Part shown: piece by piece, positions 6,984-12,856 of the stretch
How positions within the stretch are numbered: the stretch's first letter is position 1
Layout of the letters: every line of letters begins with the position of its first letter
DNA from: JBGCDD01 sp045105075
GTDB lineage: Bacteria; Pseudomonadota; Alphaproteobacteria; Rhodobacterales; Rhodobacteraceae
Direction of reading: 5' to 3'
Assembly: GCA_045105075.1 (NCBI GenBank)
Contig: JBGCDD010000075.1
Location: 1-12,856, forward strand
DNA length: 12,856 bases
Translations under genes and position numbers: made by a program
The notes under the pieces: model-generated
Seen by the model: only the letters and a program-made list of their open reading frames with translations
What the model was told of the DNA's origin: nothing
Database searches by the model: none

Positions 6984-7704
6984 GGTCATCCCCTAGATAG
7001 GCCTTGATGACGGCGGGCTCTTGCAGAACCTCGGCCGAGAGGCCTTCGGCAATCTTTTCGCCCGCGCTCATCACGATGCAGCGTGAACAAAGCGCGCGCA
7101 CCGCCTCCATGATGTGTTCGACCAACAGGACGGTCATTCCTTGCCCCTGCAGGTGACGTACCAGATCGATGCCGATGCGCAGCTCGGACGGATTGAGCCC
7201 CGCCAGCCATTCATCGAGCAGCAGGAGTTCAGGCTCCGAAGCAAGTGCCCGCGCCATCTCCAAACGTTTTTGGTCGATATAGGTCAGGTTTCCGACCTGT
7301 TCGTCACCGCGCCCCGCCAGGCCGACAAAGTCTAGTTTTTCCTCAGCCAGCTCACGCGCCTCGCGGCCCCAGTGCCGCCTTTGACCAAAGGCCAGCGACA
7401 GCAACACATTCTCGGCCACGCTGAGGGTTGGCAACGGGCGGACTAGCTGAAAGGTGCGGGCAACCCCGTGTTTCGCGACCCTATGCGGCTTCATTTTGGT
7501 GATGTCGGTATCACCAATGCGCACCGTGCCTGCGTCGCTGGGCAAGGCGCCCGAGATCATGTTCAGCACGGTCGTTTTCCCCGAGCCGTTCGGCCCCAGA
7601 AGGCCCACGACTTCACCGGGTTGCAGTTTGAACGACACGTCACGGACAGCAACCAGCCCGCCGAAGCGTTTGTGCAGGTTGGTGATTTCAAGTGGTTTGC
7701 TCAT
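6976..7704 (-). CDS. LivG-type ABC transporter ATPase
   Basis: A 242-residue HAAT-family ATPase. Walker A is GPNGSGKTT (37-45), and the LivG-typical VARTFQLVRPLPTLSVAENVLL stretch carries the Q-loop. The signature is unusual: where LivG proteins usually have LSYGxQRRLE this has LTYIDQKRLEMARAL, lacking the conserved glycine. Walker B continues LDEWLAGLNPSE, with Trp in place of the usual Pro, a variant I associate with one LivG subgroup. The switch histidine is in VEHIM. A composite site formed with the LivF-type partner, which has a canonical signature, could still hydrolyse ATP. The start at 7704 overlaps the LivM-type stop in an ATGA junction, implying translational coupling. Confidence 0.92.
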   Translation of the reverse strand: MSKPLEITNLHKRFGGLVAVRDVSFKLQPGEVVGLLGPNGSGKTTVLNMISGALPSDAGTVRIGDTDITKMKPHRVAKHGVARTFQLVRPLPTLSVAENVLLSLAFGQRRHWGREARELAEEKLDFVGLAGRGDEQVGNLTYIDQKRLEMARALASEPELLLLDEWLAGLNPSELRIGIDLVRHLQGQGMTVLLVEHIMEAVRALCSRCIVMSAGEKIAEGLSAEVLQEPAVIKAYLGDDHA

Positions 7705-8615
7705 GCCCGGTCTCCGCTCTGCAGATTTTCGATCTTGGCCAGCACACCGTTGGGCATGACAAAGACGATCAGGATGAACAGCAGTCCAAGGATGATCGAG
7801 AAGTGGTCGGGAAAGCTCACGGATAGCCATTCGAACAACAAGAACAGCGGCACCGCGCCCACCATCGGCCCCCAAAGACGCATCGCCCCGCCCAGAAGGG
7901 CCATGATCAAGGTCATGAAACTGACCGTTGGATTGAACACGATGGAGGGCTCGATATAGGTCCAGCGTGGGGCCTGTATGGCACCGACAAGAGTGATGAT
8001 CATTGACGAGATCACAAAGAGCAGCAGCTTGATGCGGGTCACGTCTACACCGGCATGAGCGGCGACGGTTTCGTCATCGCCAAGCGCCTTGAGCGCCAAA
8101 CCGATCCGCGACCGCCCGATGGCCCAAGCGATCAGAAAGGTCACCACCGCCAAAGCGAGAAGCTGCCAGTAGATGTGCCGGCCCTCGAAGGGCAAAAAGA
8201 CGTAGCGGCCCATGGTATAGGTCACGTTGACCTCCCACCAGCTTACGGTCTGGCGCACCAGTTCGGCCAGCCCAAAGGTGAAGATCACAAAATAGACCCC
8301 GGCCAGCCGCAGGGTCGAGAGGCCGACCACCAGCGCCATAACCATGCCGATGCCCGCTGCACACAGCAGCACCAGCGGATAAGGCAAGACCTCGCTGAGG
8401 ACCGCGACCGTATAGGCGCCGACCCCGAAAAAGGCCACTGTTGCCAGTGAAACGTAGCGGGTCGGCCCGGAAAACAGCGCCCATGCCGTGGCCAGTGTGA
8501 CATAACCCGTCATGCCCAAAAGGACGCCTGTCCAGTAGTCAGAGATGATCAGCGGCGCGAGGGCCAGCACGACAAGCGCGATGCTCGCAAGGGCAAAACC
8601 ATGTGAAGTTTTCAT
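7701..8615 (-). CDS. LivM-type ABC transporter permease
   Basis: A 304-residue hydrophobic inner-membrane protein with about nine to ten predicted transmembrane segments, normal for LivM. The family stretches GPTRYVSLATVAFFGVGAY (near 50-70), RLAGVYFVIFTFGLAEL and the cytoplasmic coupling loop GRSRIGLALKALGDDETVAAHAG (near 170-190) are clear. It forms the import channel with the LivH-type permease. The start is probably the ATG at 8615, which has AAAGG seven bases upstream. A GTG at 8621, overlapping the LivH-type stop as GTGA, is the alternative and adds two residues. Either way the genes are tightly packed and coupled. Confidence 0.92.
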   Translation of the reverse strand: MKTSHGFALASIALVVLALAPLIISDYWTGVLLGMTGYVTLATAWALFSGPTRYVSLATVAFFGVGAYTVAVLSEVLPYPLVLLCAAGIGMVMALVVGLSTLRLAGVYFVIFTFGLAELVRQTVSWWEVNVTYTMGRYVFLPFEGRHIYWQLLALAVVTFLIAWAIGRSRIGLALKALGDDETVAAHAGVDVTRIKLLLFVISSMIITLVGAIQAPRWTYIEPSIVFNPTVSFMTLIMALLGGAMRLWGPMVGAVPLFLLFEWLSVSFPDHFSIILGLLFILIVFVMPNGVLAKIENLQSGDRA

Positions 8616-8617
8616 CG

Positions 8618-9481
8618 TCACGCCTTTCCAAAAAGGCCGTTGGGCCGCACGAGCAGCAGCACGAGAAACACGGTGTAGACGGCGGCCAGCGTCAGGCCGG
8701 GATCGATGTATGCGGCAACAAAGGTCTCGACGAGGCCCAGCAACAGCCCGGCGACGATGGCGCCTGGCACGCTACCCTTGCCGCCAAGTATGACGACGAT
8801 CAGGGCCTTCATCGTAAAAACGACGCCCGCGGTAGCCGTAAAGGTCTGGAACATCGAGACAACCACACCGCCGGTTGCGGCCATGGCCCCGCCGATGGCA
8901 AACGCGGTTCGCGCCGCAAGATCGGTGTTGATGCCAAACAGAGGCGCGCTTTGCGGCGCCAGCGCAACCGCTCGCAGGATCATGCCCCAGCGGGTGCGGT
9001 ACAAGATGACGACCAGCGTACCGCCGATCAAAAGGCTCAGGACAAGCGCCAGCAGACGGTTGCCCGCGACCACGGTGCCCAGAACGTTGACCGGTGTGTT
9101 GAGAAAATTGTAGCTCGTATAGCCACCGCCAAACAGCGCCAGCAGCACGCCCTGGATCACGAAAAGCAGCCCGAAGGTGACAAGAATACTGTCGACTTCA
9201 AGCGCACCTTCGTCCGGCGCGCGCGCCACCAGGGGCCGCATCAGAACGCGATACACTAGATCGCTGATGGCGTAGCCCGCAGGCACAAGGATCAGCAGCG
9301 CAATGATCGGGTTGATCGCGAACGCGTTGAACAGAACGTAGGTGGCAAAACAGGCGGCGATAATCATATCCCCGAAACCGAGGTTCATGATTCGCGCGAT
9401 CCCATACTGGATGGTCAGCCCCATGGCGACAAGCGCGTAGGTGCCACCGAGCACGAGCCCGTTGACGACGTGTTCAAGCAT
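8618..9481 (-). CDS. LivH-type ABC transporter permease
   Basis: A 287-residue integral membrane protein with about eight hydrophobic segments, the usual LivH size. Its N-terminus HVVNGLVLGGTYALVAMGLT, followed by YGIARIMNLGFGDM, is the family hallmark. The coupling region TRWGMILRAVALAPQSAPLFGI (near 170-190) contacts an ATPase, and it ends with the common LVRPNGLFGKA. It pairs with the LivM-type permease in the inner membrane. The ATG at 9481 has GGAG five bases upstream. The gap of 89 bp from the binding-protein gene is the only long gap inside the operon and contains a strong stem-loop (9510-9538). Confidence 0.93.
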   Translation of the reverse strand: MLEHVVNGLVLGGTYALVAMGLTIQYGIARIMNLGFGDMIIAACFATYVLFNAFAINPIIALLILVPAGYAISDLVYRVLMRPLVARAPDEGALEVDSILVTFGLLFVIQGVLLALFGGGYTSYNFLNTPVNVLGTVVAGNRLLALVLSLLIGGTLVVILYRTRWGMILRAVALAPQSAPLFGINTDLAARTAFAIGGAMAATGGVVVSMFQTFTATAGVVFTMKALIVVILGGKGSVPGAIVAGLLLGLVETFVAAYIDPGLTLAAVYTVFLVLLLVRPNGLFGKA

Positions 9482-9509
9482 AAAAGCTCCGAAGTTGATG
9501 AGAGCGGGT

Positions 9510-9538
9510 GGAGGCGGCGGTGGTGTCCGCCGCGCTCC
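9510..9538. repeat. GC-rich stem-loop inside the transporter operon
   Basis: GGAG-GCGGCGG (9510-9520) pairs with CCGCCGC-CTCC (9527-9538, one bulged G at 9534) around a six-base loop, giving 11 base pairs that are mostly G-C. It lies between the binding-protein gene and the first permease gene. No T-run follows on the minus strand, so it is not a canonical terminator. Such hairpins commonly protect the upstream mRNA and make the binding protein more abundant than the membrane parts. Confidence 0.6.
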
Positions 9539-9570
9539 GATCCGAAAGGTTTTTGGTCATGATTTCTGGA

Positions 9571-10809
9571 TTATTCCCAACCGGGCATTGGCAGCTTGAC
9601 GGCTTGTGTGCCCGCGCCGCCTTCGGTCGAGACCGCTACGAACTGGCCATCCTGCCATTGACCAACCCAATTGATCGCCCGCAACTGGTTGTTTTCCAGC
9701 CGTGTTTCTTCGCCCAGCACGGTCGAGAACGCGCCGTTTGATATTTCCTTTGCGATCTCTGCCTTGTCCAAGCCGACGCGTTCAATGCTTTGCTCCAGCA
9801 TCTGCAGCGAAGCGTAAATCAGCACCGAGCCCCAGTAGTCGGGCGCGCGTCCCACGATGGATTCATGTTTGGCGCGGTACGCGGCGTTCAGTTCGTTGTC
9901 CGGGTCGATCCCGCCAAGGCTCATCACGCCTTCGACAGGTCCACCAGCGATTTTCGGATAAACCGGGAAACCTGCCCCAACGCCAAGGTAGAACACCGGC
10001 GGATTGTAGCTGGCCACTTTTGCCTGTTTGGTCAGTGCAAAGGTATGCGGCGGGTAGCTGAACGCAACAAAGGTGTCAGCTTCGGAATTGTCTGCCTCGT
10101 TTAAAATCGTTGCAAAGTCCGAGGTCGCTGGGGGAAAGCTCTTATCATAAGTGATGTCGAACCCGGCGGCCTCGAAGCTGGGACGCGCTGCCTTGACCAA
10201 ATCGATACCAAAGCCATCCGCGACAGAGATCATTGCGATCTTGTCGTTGATCCGGCCAGCCTCGCGCTCGGCAACGAGGATGTCAGTAAAGGCCGAGACG
10301 TAGTCGGCACTGCCGCCCATGAACCAGAAGCTGGTGTCCCAACGCTCGACGAAATCTGGTGCCTTGTCGGTCACTGCGGCACCTGCCAGATGGGGATAGC
10401 CGAACTTGGCCATCAGCGGGGCGACGGCAAGGTTGAAGCCAGTGCCCCAAGGCGGAAGGATGACATCTACCTTGTCCTGTGTGGCCAGACGCTCGACGGC
10501 GCGAACCACTTCCTCTGCCGAGGAGCGGTCATCATAGGCGATGACTTCGATCGGCAACTGGCTGCCGTCTGGCAGTTTCAAGCCACCAGCAGCATTCACC
10601 TCTTCGACCCACAATTCATAGTTTGGCGTGACCGTCATGTCCGCGCCGCCCGCATTTGGGCCGGACTTGGATATCGCATATCCGATGGTCACCTTGTCGC
10701 GCTCCTGTGCTGCGACGCCGTGCGTTCCGGCTGCGATTGCAAGCGCCGCTAGGGCGCAATTTGTCTGGCGCCGCGTCATACGCGCCGCCTCGAAAAGCGA
10801 TTTCTTCAT
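9571..10809 (-). CDS. Periplasmic substrate-binding protein of a HAAT-type ABC importer
   Basis: A 412-residue type I periplasmic binding protein (two-lobe, LivJ/LivK-like, Peripla_BP_6 type). A signal peptide spans about residues 1-34: basic start, hydrophobic ALAALAIAAG core and probable cleavage after GVAA before QERDK. The mature part opens with VTIGYAISKSGPNAGG, the usual first strand and ligand loop, and includes YELWVEEVNAAGG. It captures the substrate in the periplasm and passes it to the permeases. The ATG at 10809 was chosen because GGAGGA (10815-10820) sits five bases upstream; a longer frame to 10881 lacks such a site. A second Met at residue 11 would give a shorter signal peptide. 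First gene of the operon, divergent from the AraC-type gene. The ligand is unknown; an aromatic acid is inferred from context. Confidence 0.92.
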   Translation of the reverse strand: MKKSLFEAARMTRRQTNCALAALAIAAGTHGVAAQERDKVTIGYAISKSGPNAGGADMTVTPNYELWVEEVNAAGGLKLPDGSQLPIEVIAYDDRSSAEEVVRAVERLATQDKVDVILPPWGTGFNLAVAPLMAKFGYPHLAGAAVTDKAPDFVERWDTSFWFMGGSADYVSAFTDILVAEREAGRINDKIAMISVADGFGIDLVKAARPSFEAAGFDITYDKSFPPATSDFATILNEADNSEADTFVAFSYPPHTFALTKQAKVASYNPPVFYLGVGAGFPVYPKIAGGPVEGVMSLGGIDPDNELNAAYRAKHESIVGRAPDYWGSVLIYASLQMLEQSIERVGLDKAEIAKEISNGAFSTVLGEETRLENNQLRAINWVGQWQDGQFVAVSTEGGAGTQAVKLPMPGWE

Positions 10810-10938
10810 TGTCGTCCTCCCAAAAGTCAGGGGGTATCGTGGCCCACTTGATCCAAATTGACCCGATCTCCCGATCTCCACCGCTCTCAGAACGGAGGAT
10901 GGCTTTAGCCTAGGCCGAGCCGATCTTTAGCAGAATAG

Positions 10939-10974
10939 ACATTTTGAGGATATAATTGTACATTTGAGGGATAT
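10939..10974. promoter_or_regulatory. Putative AraC-type operator: two 21-bp-spaced direct repeats
   Basis: ACATTTTGAGGATAT (10939-10953) and ACATTTGAGGGATAT (10960-10974) differ only by the length of the T and G runs and start exactly 21 bp apart. Tandem half-sites two helical turns apart are typical for AraC/XylS activators. They lie in the 194-bp gap between the divergent binding-protein and AraC-type genes. A minus-strand TATTCT (10932-10937) could be the -10 of the transport operon with no good -35, as expected for an activator-dependent promoter. Confidence 0.6.
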
Positions 10975-11003
10975 TTTGACGGGTCGCGGGGAAAACAACA
11001 GCT

Positions 11004-11861
11004 TTGAAACGACAAACGATTCAGGCAGAGCGGATCAAGAGCGCGCTGACCAATTCCGAATTTGCGACGTCGGGCGGTCGCGCGACTTTTGTGATTCTGG
11101 AATCGGGTCGCGGTACGTTCATCTCTGACGAGGTCGGGCGCGACGTTGCTGGGCCTTGTCTGATCTGGGCCCCTTCCGGGTGGTCCACTCGGATCACCCT
11201 GACCGCCGGCACAAGAGGCTTCCTGATCCGTATGCCCGAACGCGCCCTCGGCCGCGCGCTGCCGACCGACCTGATCTCGGCCCATGTACGCCAGGTTGTT
11301 AGTCGTCGTATCTTTCTGTCCGACGTGACGCGCCCGATGATGCAATCCTTCGTTGCGCTGTTTGACAAGATCGAGACCGAGTTACGTGCATTGGCACCGG
11401 GCAGCGACACAGTTTTGCACCACTGCGTTTCGCTGCTGATGATCGAGATTTGGCGGGCTGCGGCGCCGCCGCTTCAGGCAACCGAACCCCAGCCGCATCG
11501 CATCTCGGACAGCTTTCTCAACCTCGTGGAACTGCACTTGCAAAACCACTGGACCGTTGCTGAATATGCCCGCCGCATCGGTGTTTCGCGAGACCGGTTG
11601 AACGATGCAGTAGGCCGCGCGGTTGGCATCCCCCCGCATCAACATATGCAGCGGCGATTGATGGAAGAGGCAAAAGCGCTGTTGGTCACAACCAATCTCC
11701 AAGTCGCCGAGATCGGATATAAACTCGGGTTTAGCGATGCCGCGTATTTCACGCGTTTCTTTCGCCGCCACGAAAGCCTTGCCCCGGTGCAATTCCGACG
11801 CACCTACACCCCACTGTATCGAACGCGAACGAAAGAGGTTTCCTTTGCTGAATGGCCCTAG
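11004..11861 (+). CDS. AraC-family transcriptional regulator
   Basis: A 285-residue protein. The N-terminal half (about 1-155) looks like a cupin-type sensing domain with many short beta strands. The C-terminal half (about 170-265) is the double helix-turn-helix DNA-binding domain: first helix pair at WTVAEYARRIGVSRDRLNDAVG, second at LQVAEIGYKLGFSDAAYFTRFFRR, followed by the family end AxVQFRR as APVQFRR. The only upstream start in frame is TTG at 11004, since a stop (10977-10979) closes the frame. No strong ribosome site is visible, so expression may be low or the start may be later (the next candidate, a GTG near residue 29, would cut into the sensor). It probably activates the divergent transport/dehydrogenase operon through the direct repeats at 10939-10974. 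It ends only 12 bp before the insertion sequence but appears complete. Confidence 0.9.
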   Translation: MKRQTIQAERIKSALTNSEFATSGGRATFVILESGRGTFISDEVGRDVAGPCLIWAPSGWSTRITLTAGTRGFLIRMPERALGRALPTDLISAHVRQVVSRRIFLSDVTRPMMQSFVALFDKIETELRALAPGSDTVLHHCVSLLMIEIWRAAAPPLQATEPQPHRISDSFLNLVELHLQNHWTVAEYARRIGVSRDRLNDAVGRAVGIPPHQHMQRRLMEEAKALLVTTNLQVAEIGYKLGFSDAAYFTRFFRRHESLAPVQFRRTYTPLYRTRTKEVSFAEWP

Positions 11862-11873
11862 AGTGTCCAAATA

Positions 11874-11890
11874 GGGATCGTTGCATTAAC
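11874..11890 (+). repeat. Left terminal inverted repeat of the IS6 element
   Basis: GGGATCGTTGCATTAAC is an exact reverse complement of 12684-12700. The next base on either side breaks the match, so the ends are well defined. Confidence 0.92.
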
Positions 11891-11939
11891 CGTCCCCTTG
11901 TTGCAGGGTTTTGTGAATTTTTTTAGTAGGAGAACAGTG

Positions 11940-12644
11940 ATGCCAAGAAATCCATTCAAACGACATCGTTTTCCTGCCGAGGTTATCCTCTTGGCTGTGC
12001 GCTGGTATTGCCGCTATCCCTTGTCATACAGAGACGTGCGAGATCTTTTGGCGGAACGCGGCATTGTTGTAGATGCTGGCACGATCAATAGGTGGGTGGT
12101 TAAATTTGGCCCAGAGATCGCTAAGCGTTCTTTCTCGCAGCGTGGACCGCGAGGTTTAGATTGGTATGTTGATGAGACCTATGTGCGCGTGGGCGGTAAG
12201 TGGCGATATCTGTGGCGGGCGGTCGACCAGCATGGCCGCGTTGTTGATTTTCGCCTGACTGCGCGACGTGATGCAAAGGCAGCACGCGCCTTCTTCCGGC
12301 AGGCCCAAGAAACTGTTCGTCTTTATGGTCCGATGTCGATCACGACGGACAAGGCCCCGACTTACAAGAGAATTCTTGGCGAACTAAATGAGTTTGGTTT
12401 TCCCGGCGAGGAGATCATACATGTTGATAAGAAATGGCAAAACAACCGCATCGAGTCAGATCACGCGGCGCTGAAAAGACTGACTGATCCAGCCAAGGGG
12501 TTTCAGTCACTGCGAACAGCAAAGGCGACCCTGAAAGGAATAGAAGCCATCCGGATGATCAAAAGAGGTCACGTTTACAACCCCCCGAGCGGGGTCACAG
12601 GAGAAGTCCGTCTTCTGAATGAAATGTTCGGTCTCGCGGCCTGA
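11940..12644 (+). CDS. IS6-family transposase
   Basis: A 234-residue transposase, the normal IS6/IS26 length. The N-terminal helix-turn-helix region (about 10-60) includes PLSYRDVRDLLAERGIVVDAGTINRW. The catalytic DDE triad is D78 (WYVDETYV), D137 (TTDKAP) and E172 (NNRIESDH), with the D-E spacing of 34 typical of the family and the conserved basic residue K179 seven after the Glu. The frame is intact and probably active. The ATG at 11940 was chosen because AGGAG (11928-11932) is seven bases upstream; an in-frame upstream start at 11898 would add 14 residues with no family match. It copies and moves the element by replicative cointegrate formation. Confidence 0.94.
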   Translation: MPRNPFKRHRFPAEVILLAVRWYCRYPLSYRDVRDLLAERGIVVDAGTINRWVVKFGPEIAKRSFSQRGPRGLDWYVDETYVRVGGKWRYLWRAVDQHGRVVDFRLTARRDAKAARAFFRQAQETVRLYGPMSITTDKAPTYKRILGELNEFGFPGEEIIHVDKKWQNNRIESDHAALKRLTDPAKGFQSLRTAKATLKGIEAIRMIKRGHVYNPPSGVTGEVRLLNEMFGLAA

Positions 12645-12677
12645 GCAGGCTTTGAAAGCACTAACATTTCTGTCGCC

Positions 12678-12854
12678 TCAAAAGTTAATGCAACGATCCC
12701 CCTTTGGCTGCTTGTTCGAGGCAGCACCAAAGGCGGTATCATCGAGCGTTTCCAGATATTCCTCAGCTGCACGGCTGATGTCTTCAGGTGCCCAGTCTTC
12801 GATCTCAACTTTATTAAAGCGACTGGCATCCGCTGAGATGATCGATGCATCCAC
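12678..12854 (-). pseudogene. Transposase fragment (IS1182/IS5-like), cut by the IS6 element
   Basis: On the minus strand an open frame enters from the right edge at 12854. It begins VDASIISADASR, which resembles the segment around the first catalytic Asp of IS1182/IS5-type DDE transposases. It continues through EDWAPED and AAEEYLETLDDTAFGAASNKQPKG, a linker I associate with the same proteins. At 12700 it runs into the IS6 end, which adds the chance residues DRCINF and a TGA at 12678-12680. The N-terminal part lies beyond the window; the C-terminal part is missing and is not on the far side of the IS6 element. The family name is from pattern memory and could be off by one family; that it is a broken transposase is more secure. 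Confidence 0.7.
12684..12700 (-). repeat. Right terminal inverted repeat of the IS6 element
   Basis: GTTAATGCAACGATCCC is the exact reverse complement of the left end. It directly abuts the broken transposase gene that follows. Confidence 0.92.
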
Positions 12855-12856
12855 CC

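Larger units (their letters stand above)
11874..12700 (+). mobile_element. Complete IS6-family insertion sequence, 827 bp
   Basis: Bounded by perfect 17-bp terminal inverted repeats, with one transposase gene filling most of the interior. Length, the GTTGCA core of the ends and a DD(34)E transposase all fit the IS6 family. The 8 bp on the left (TCCAAATA) and right (CCTTTGGC) do not match, so there is no target duplication. This suggests that the element is one end of a cointegrate or pseudo-compound arrangement, or that a flanking deletion occurred. The right flank is an interrupted foreign transposase gene whose other half is absent on the left. Confidence 0.9.

Noticed and set aside
10863..10878. 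Tandem CCGATCTC repeat upstream of the binding-protein gene
   Set aside because: Two adjacent 8-bp copies in the leader are not enough to call an operator or repeat element.
10810..10881. Longer binding-protein start at 10881
   Set aside because: The extra N-terminus is not signal-like, while the ATG at 10809 has a near-perfect ribosome site and a signal peptide follows.
10908..10915. GCCTAGGC palindrome
   Set aside because: Only 8 bp and not extended by its flanks; expected by chance in GC-rich DNA.
12575..12850. 91-residue minus-strand frame at the right end
   Set aside because: It runs through the IS6 end in a frame different from the recognisable transposase fragment and has no motif.
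1..12856. CRISPR array, tRNA or rRNA genes, prophage or defence system
   Set aside because: I saw no regularly spaced repeats, tRNA-like folds, rRNA segments or phage/defence protein motifs on either strand.

Overview
The window looks like an accessory catabolic locus from an alphaproteobacterium, most likely of the Roseobacter/Rhodobacterales type. This is inferred from GC-rich coding style, the mix of gene families, and the kind of insertion sequence at the right edge. No rRNA, tRNA or housekeeping marker is present to confirm it.

Layout, left to right. Positions 1-760 are gene-poor and less GC-rich, with only short unconvincing frames, a large imperfect palindrome (423-468) and what may be a dispersed intergenic repeat. 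At 761-2494 (minus) lies a thiamine-diphosphate (ThDP) enzyme of the acetolactate synthase/benzoylformate decarboxylase superfamily. It is divergent from an IclR regulator (2603-3358, plus) followed 23 bp later by a cupin of the 2,4'-dihydroxyacetophenone dioxygenase family (3382-3924, plus). The shared 108-bp intergenic region carries three spaced TTGC..AT boxes and a good minus-strand promoter. A long inverted repeat (3925-4024) separates the cupin from the 3' end of a seven-gene minus-strand operon. In transcription order that operon is: substrate-binding protein (10809-9571), two LivH/LivM-type permeases, LivG- and LivF-type ATPases, an aryl-aldehyde-dehydrogenase-like enzyme, and an SDR dehydrogenase (ending at 4031). 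Divergent from it is an AraC-type regulator (11004-11861, plus). The 194-bp gap between them holds two 15-bp direct repeats spaced 21 bp, the classic geometry for AraC-type operators. From 11874 to 12700 is a complete IS6-family insertion sequence with perfect 17-bp ends and a DD(34)E transposase. It cuts into a second, unrelated transposase gene that runs off the right edge.

How the genes may work together (inference): the HAAT-type ABC importer takes up a small organic acid, probably aromatic. The SDR oxidises a hydroxyl group, the ThDP enzyme decarboxylates or cleaves an alpha-keto acid to an aldehyde, and the aldehyde dehydrogenase makes the aromatic acid. The cupin could cleave a hydroxyacetophenone-like side product to an aromatic acid plus formate. 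No ring-cleavage genes lie in the window, so products would feed a central aromatic pathway elsewhere. The combination is coherent, but its substrate is not settled by sequence.
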